DNA of 64,000 nt. Source: Variovorax boronicumulans. GTDB taxonomy: Bacteria; Pseudomonadota; Gammaproteobacteria; Burkholderiales; Burkholderiaceae_C. Made by a program: the position numbers and the translations under genes. The stretch is taken from NCBI RefSeq assembly GCF_007677875.1, contig NZ_VEDO01000018.1, positions 61,754-125,753 on the forward strand, given 5' to 3'. Each line of letters begins with the position of its first letter. Position 1 is the stretch's first letter. The notes under the pieces are model-generated. The model had not been told where the DNA came from. It made no database searches and was given only the letters and a program-made list of their open reading frames with translations. Shown in pieces: positions 62,816-64,000 of the stretch.

Positions 62816-63345
62816 ATGCAGACCTCGTTCCTGGACAAACCGGCCACCGATCTGGCGGCCGCGCTCGACGCCGAAGGCCATGCCGTGTGCCAGGCCTGCT
62901 GGCGCTGGCGCAGTGCGCGGCCCCCGGCCGCGCCGTCCCCGCGGGAAGCGCTGTACCGCAGCACCGTGGTGATGGCACGCCACGGGTGCGGCCGCGGTGC
63001 ATACCGCGACTTCGCCGACCCGCTGCCGCCCCTGGTCGCGCGATTGCGCGAGGCCCTGTACCCGCAGCCGGCGCGATCGCGAACCGGTGGAACCAGTGGC
63101 TCGGCAAGCCGCTGCGCTACCCCGCGACGCTGGACGCCTTCCTCGTGCGCTGCTACCGCGCCAGCCAGGCGCGGCCCACGCCGCTGATCCTGCAGTACCG
63201 TACTGGCGACTACAAATGCCTGCACCAAGACCTCTACGGCGAGCATGTGTTGCCGCTGCAGTTGGCGATCCTGTCCCGGCCCGGTGCGGACTTCACGGGC
63301 GGCGAGTTCGTGGTAACGGAAAGCCGGTCGGGCGAGCCGCGCGCC
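62816..63345 (+). pseudogene. decayed 2OG-Fe(II) oxygenase gene
   Basis: From ATG 62816 the frame gives MQTSFLDKPATDLAAALDAE, then AYRDFADPLPPLVARLREAL, and shifts near 63072. In another frame it continues as ANRWNQWLGKPLRYPATLDA, then ILQYRTGDYKCLHQDLYGEH and FTGGEFVVTE, which contains the HxD iron ligands of a prolyl-hydroxylase-like dioxygenase. The expected C-terminal half with the last His and Arg is missing. Two defects make a pseudogene more likely than a sequencing error. Confidence 0.75.
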
Positions 63346-63783
63346 CATGTGCCACGGCGATGCCTGGCGCACGCTGGCCGCGTCTTGTGTTCACCTTGTC
63401 GTCACAGGCGCACTGGTACTGCCTGGGCTGCGCTGCCAGCCCGCCTGCCTTTCCGTTCCTTTCGCACTCGCCGTCATCGCGCTGGCGCAGTCGCTGTCGC
63501 AGACCCAGTTGTGGAGCCACGTCTGGTGCGACTGTGGCAGCGTGCTGGCGACACCATCGCGCAGCGTTGGTACGGTCCTGTGATCATGCGCATCGGCATG
63601 GGTGGCATTGCCCGCGTGAACCTGCCCGTTGCCGGCTGGCTGCCTCCCCCGCTCAGCACTCAAGGGTTCTGAACCGCTCATGCAATTACGTTCGTGGCCA
63701 TCACGGCGCTGAATGCCACAGACACCCGTAGGGCGTGTCGCAGCGGCGGCTGGAGCGGCGGGCTTGGTCAGGCGTAAAAAAAG
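63346..63783. other. 438-bp region without an identifiable gene
   Basis: No frame shows a family. The segment may hold more remains of the oxygenase gene (a stop near 63672 closes one frame) and then the upstream part of the ribosomal promoter region. Composition changes toward AT-rich runs from about 63770. Confidence 0.4.
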
Positions 63784-63814
63784 TTGCACACCTGAACTGC
63801 GCATGGTGTATAGT
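63784..63814 (+). promoter_or_regulatory. upstream tandem rrn-type promoter
   Basis: TTGCAC (63784-63789) and TATAGT (63809-63814) lie 19 nt apart after an A-rich stretch (GTAAAAAAAG). The sequence after it (GAGGGCTTCG.CGATCGCAGCG) is repeated behind the second promoter, so the two were duplicated. Confidence 0.55.
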
Positions 63815-63903
63815 CGAGGGCTTCGTCGATCGCAGCGCTTTGAGCGCTGCGGCAAGTTACCCCGATCTGTGGATTCAGGTGGCACAAGAAAAAACGAAAA
63901 AAG

Positions 63904-63933
63904 TTGACCGGTCTTTAAAAAACGTGTCATAAT
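63904..63933 (+). promoter_or_regulatory. downstream tandem rrn-type promoter
   Basis: TTGACC (63904-63909) and CATAAT (63928-63933), 18 nt apart, are preceded by AAAAAACGAAAAAAG, which resembles an UP element. Strong stable-RNA promoters have this layout. Transcription would enter the leader at about 63940. Confidence 0.65.
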
Positions 63934-63939
63934 CTAGGG

Positions 63940-64000
63940 CTTCGCTGATCGCAGCGAGCCAGACGAGTTGATCGAAAGATTGTCTCGTGGGTCTTTAAAA
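63940..64000 (+). other. start of a probable rRNA operon leader (cut by the window edge)
   Basis: After the promoter comes a stretch ending GGGTCTTTAAAA (63989-64000), which resembles the boxA antitermination signal of rRNA operons. The 16S gene would lie beyond the right edge and is not visible here, so this is an inference from the leader sequence. Confidence 0.5.

Noticed and set aside
63391..63930. A minus-strand frame across the rRNA promoter region
   Set aside because: It runs through the promoter elements and the oxygenase remains and resembles no protein family.

Overview
The window is GC-rich (high G/C at third codon positions) and looks like a piece of a Burkholderiales chromosome, most likely Comamonadaceae. 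The evidence is indirect: many LysR, MocR and GntR regulators, tctC/liv-type and TRAP binding proteins without their permeases, DUF2789, OmpW, a cysTWA sulfate importer, and an rRNA-operon type leader at the right edge. No species can be named from this sequence alone.

Layout. 1-4202: a GST and a LysR/enolase-superfamily/TRAP-binding-protein cluster. 4666-14531: a WYL-domain regulator followed by a complete type I-E CRISPR-Cas operon (cas3, casA, casB, cas7, cas5, cas6e, cas1, cas2). 14587-20834: a very long CRISPR array, by my count 103 repeats and 102 spacers on a 61-nt period, whose leader-distal end decays into degenerate repeats immediately before kdsA (20881). 21739-23149: TetR with its palindromic operators, an NTF2-like protein and DUF2789. 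23195-28736: a PAS histidine kinase/NarL-type regulator pair followed by a cyanate uptake and degradation operon (cynA-like, cynB-like, cynD-like, cynS) with a good sigma-54 type promoter. 28888-29755: two tandem small secreted repeat proteins of unknown function. 29812-32318: class II aldolase, azoreductase and LysR. 32434-40094: sulfate uptake (sbp, cysT, cysW, cysA), TSUP exporter, LysR, OmpW and a second sulfate-binding protein. 40208-43702: HDOD protein, PPK2 and an MFS transporter. 43703-53677: an acyl-CoA type catabolic cluster (SDR, acyl-CoA dehydrogenase, APH-like kinase, GntR/FadR regulator, acyl-CoA ligase, two liv-type binding proteins, zinc alcohol dehydrogenase) tied together by an identical 18-nt operator-like sequence found twice. 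53770-55335: a palindromic element, a histidine phosphatase and a toxin-antitoxin pair with a frameshifted toxin. 55337-62752: a seven-gene, mostly overlapping operon of exporters and PLP/detoxification enzymes facing a divergent MocR regulator. 62816-64000: a decayed 2OG-Fe(II) oxygenase gene and tandem strong promoters leading into what looks like an rRNA operon leader.

How it works together. The CRISPR-Cas block is a self-contained adaptive immunity module: cas1/cas2 add spacers at the leader next to cas2, Cas6e cuts the transcript at the repeat hairpin, CasA-E form Cascade and Cas3 degrades targets. Two spacers are identical and two others overlap in the same target; the overlap exposes the base triplet 5' of one protospacer (AAC), and the last base of the repeats varies between C, T and G, which suggests that base comes from the protospacer side. 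The remaining blocks are nutrient scavenging (cyanate, sulfate), fatty or carboxylic acid catabolism, and efflux/detoxification, each with an adjacent regulator.
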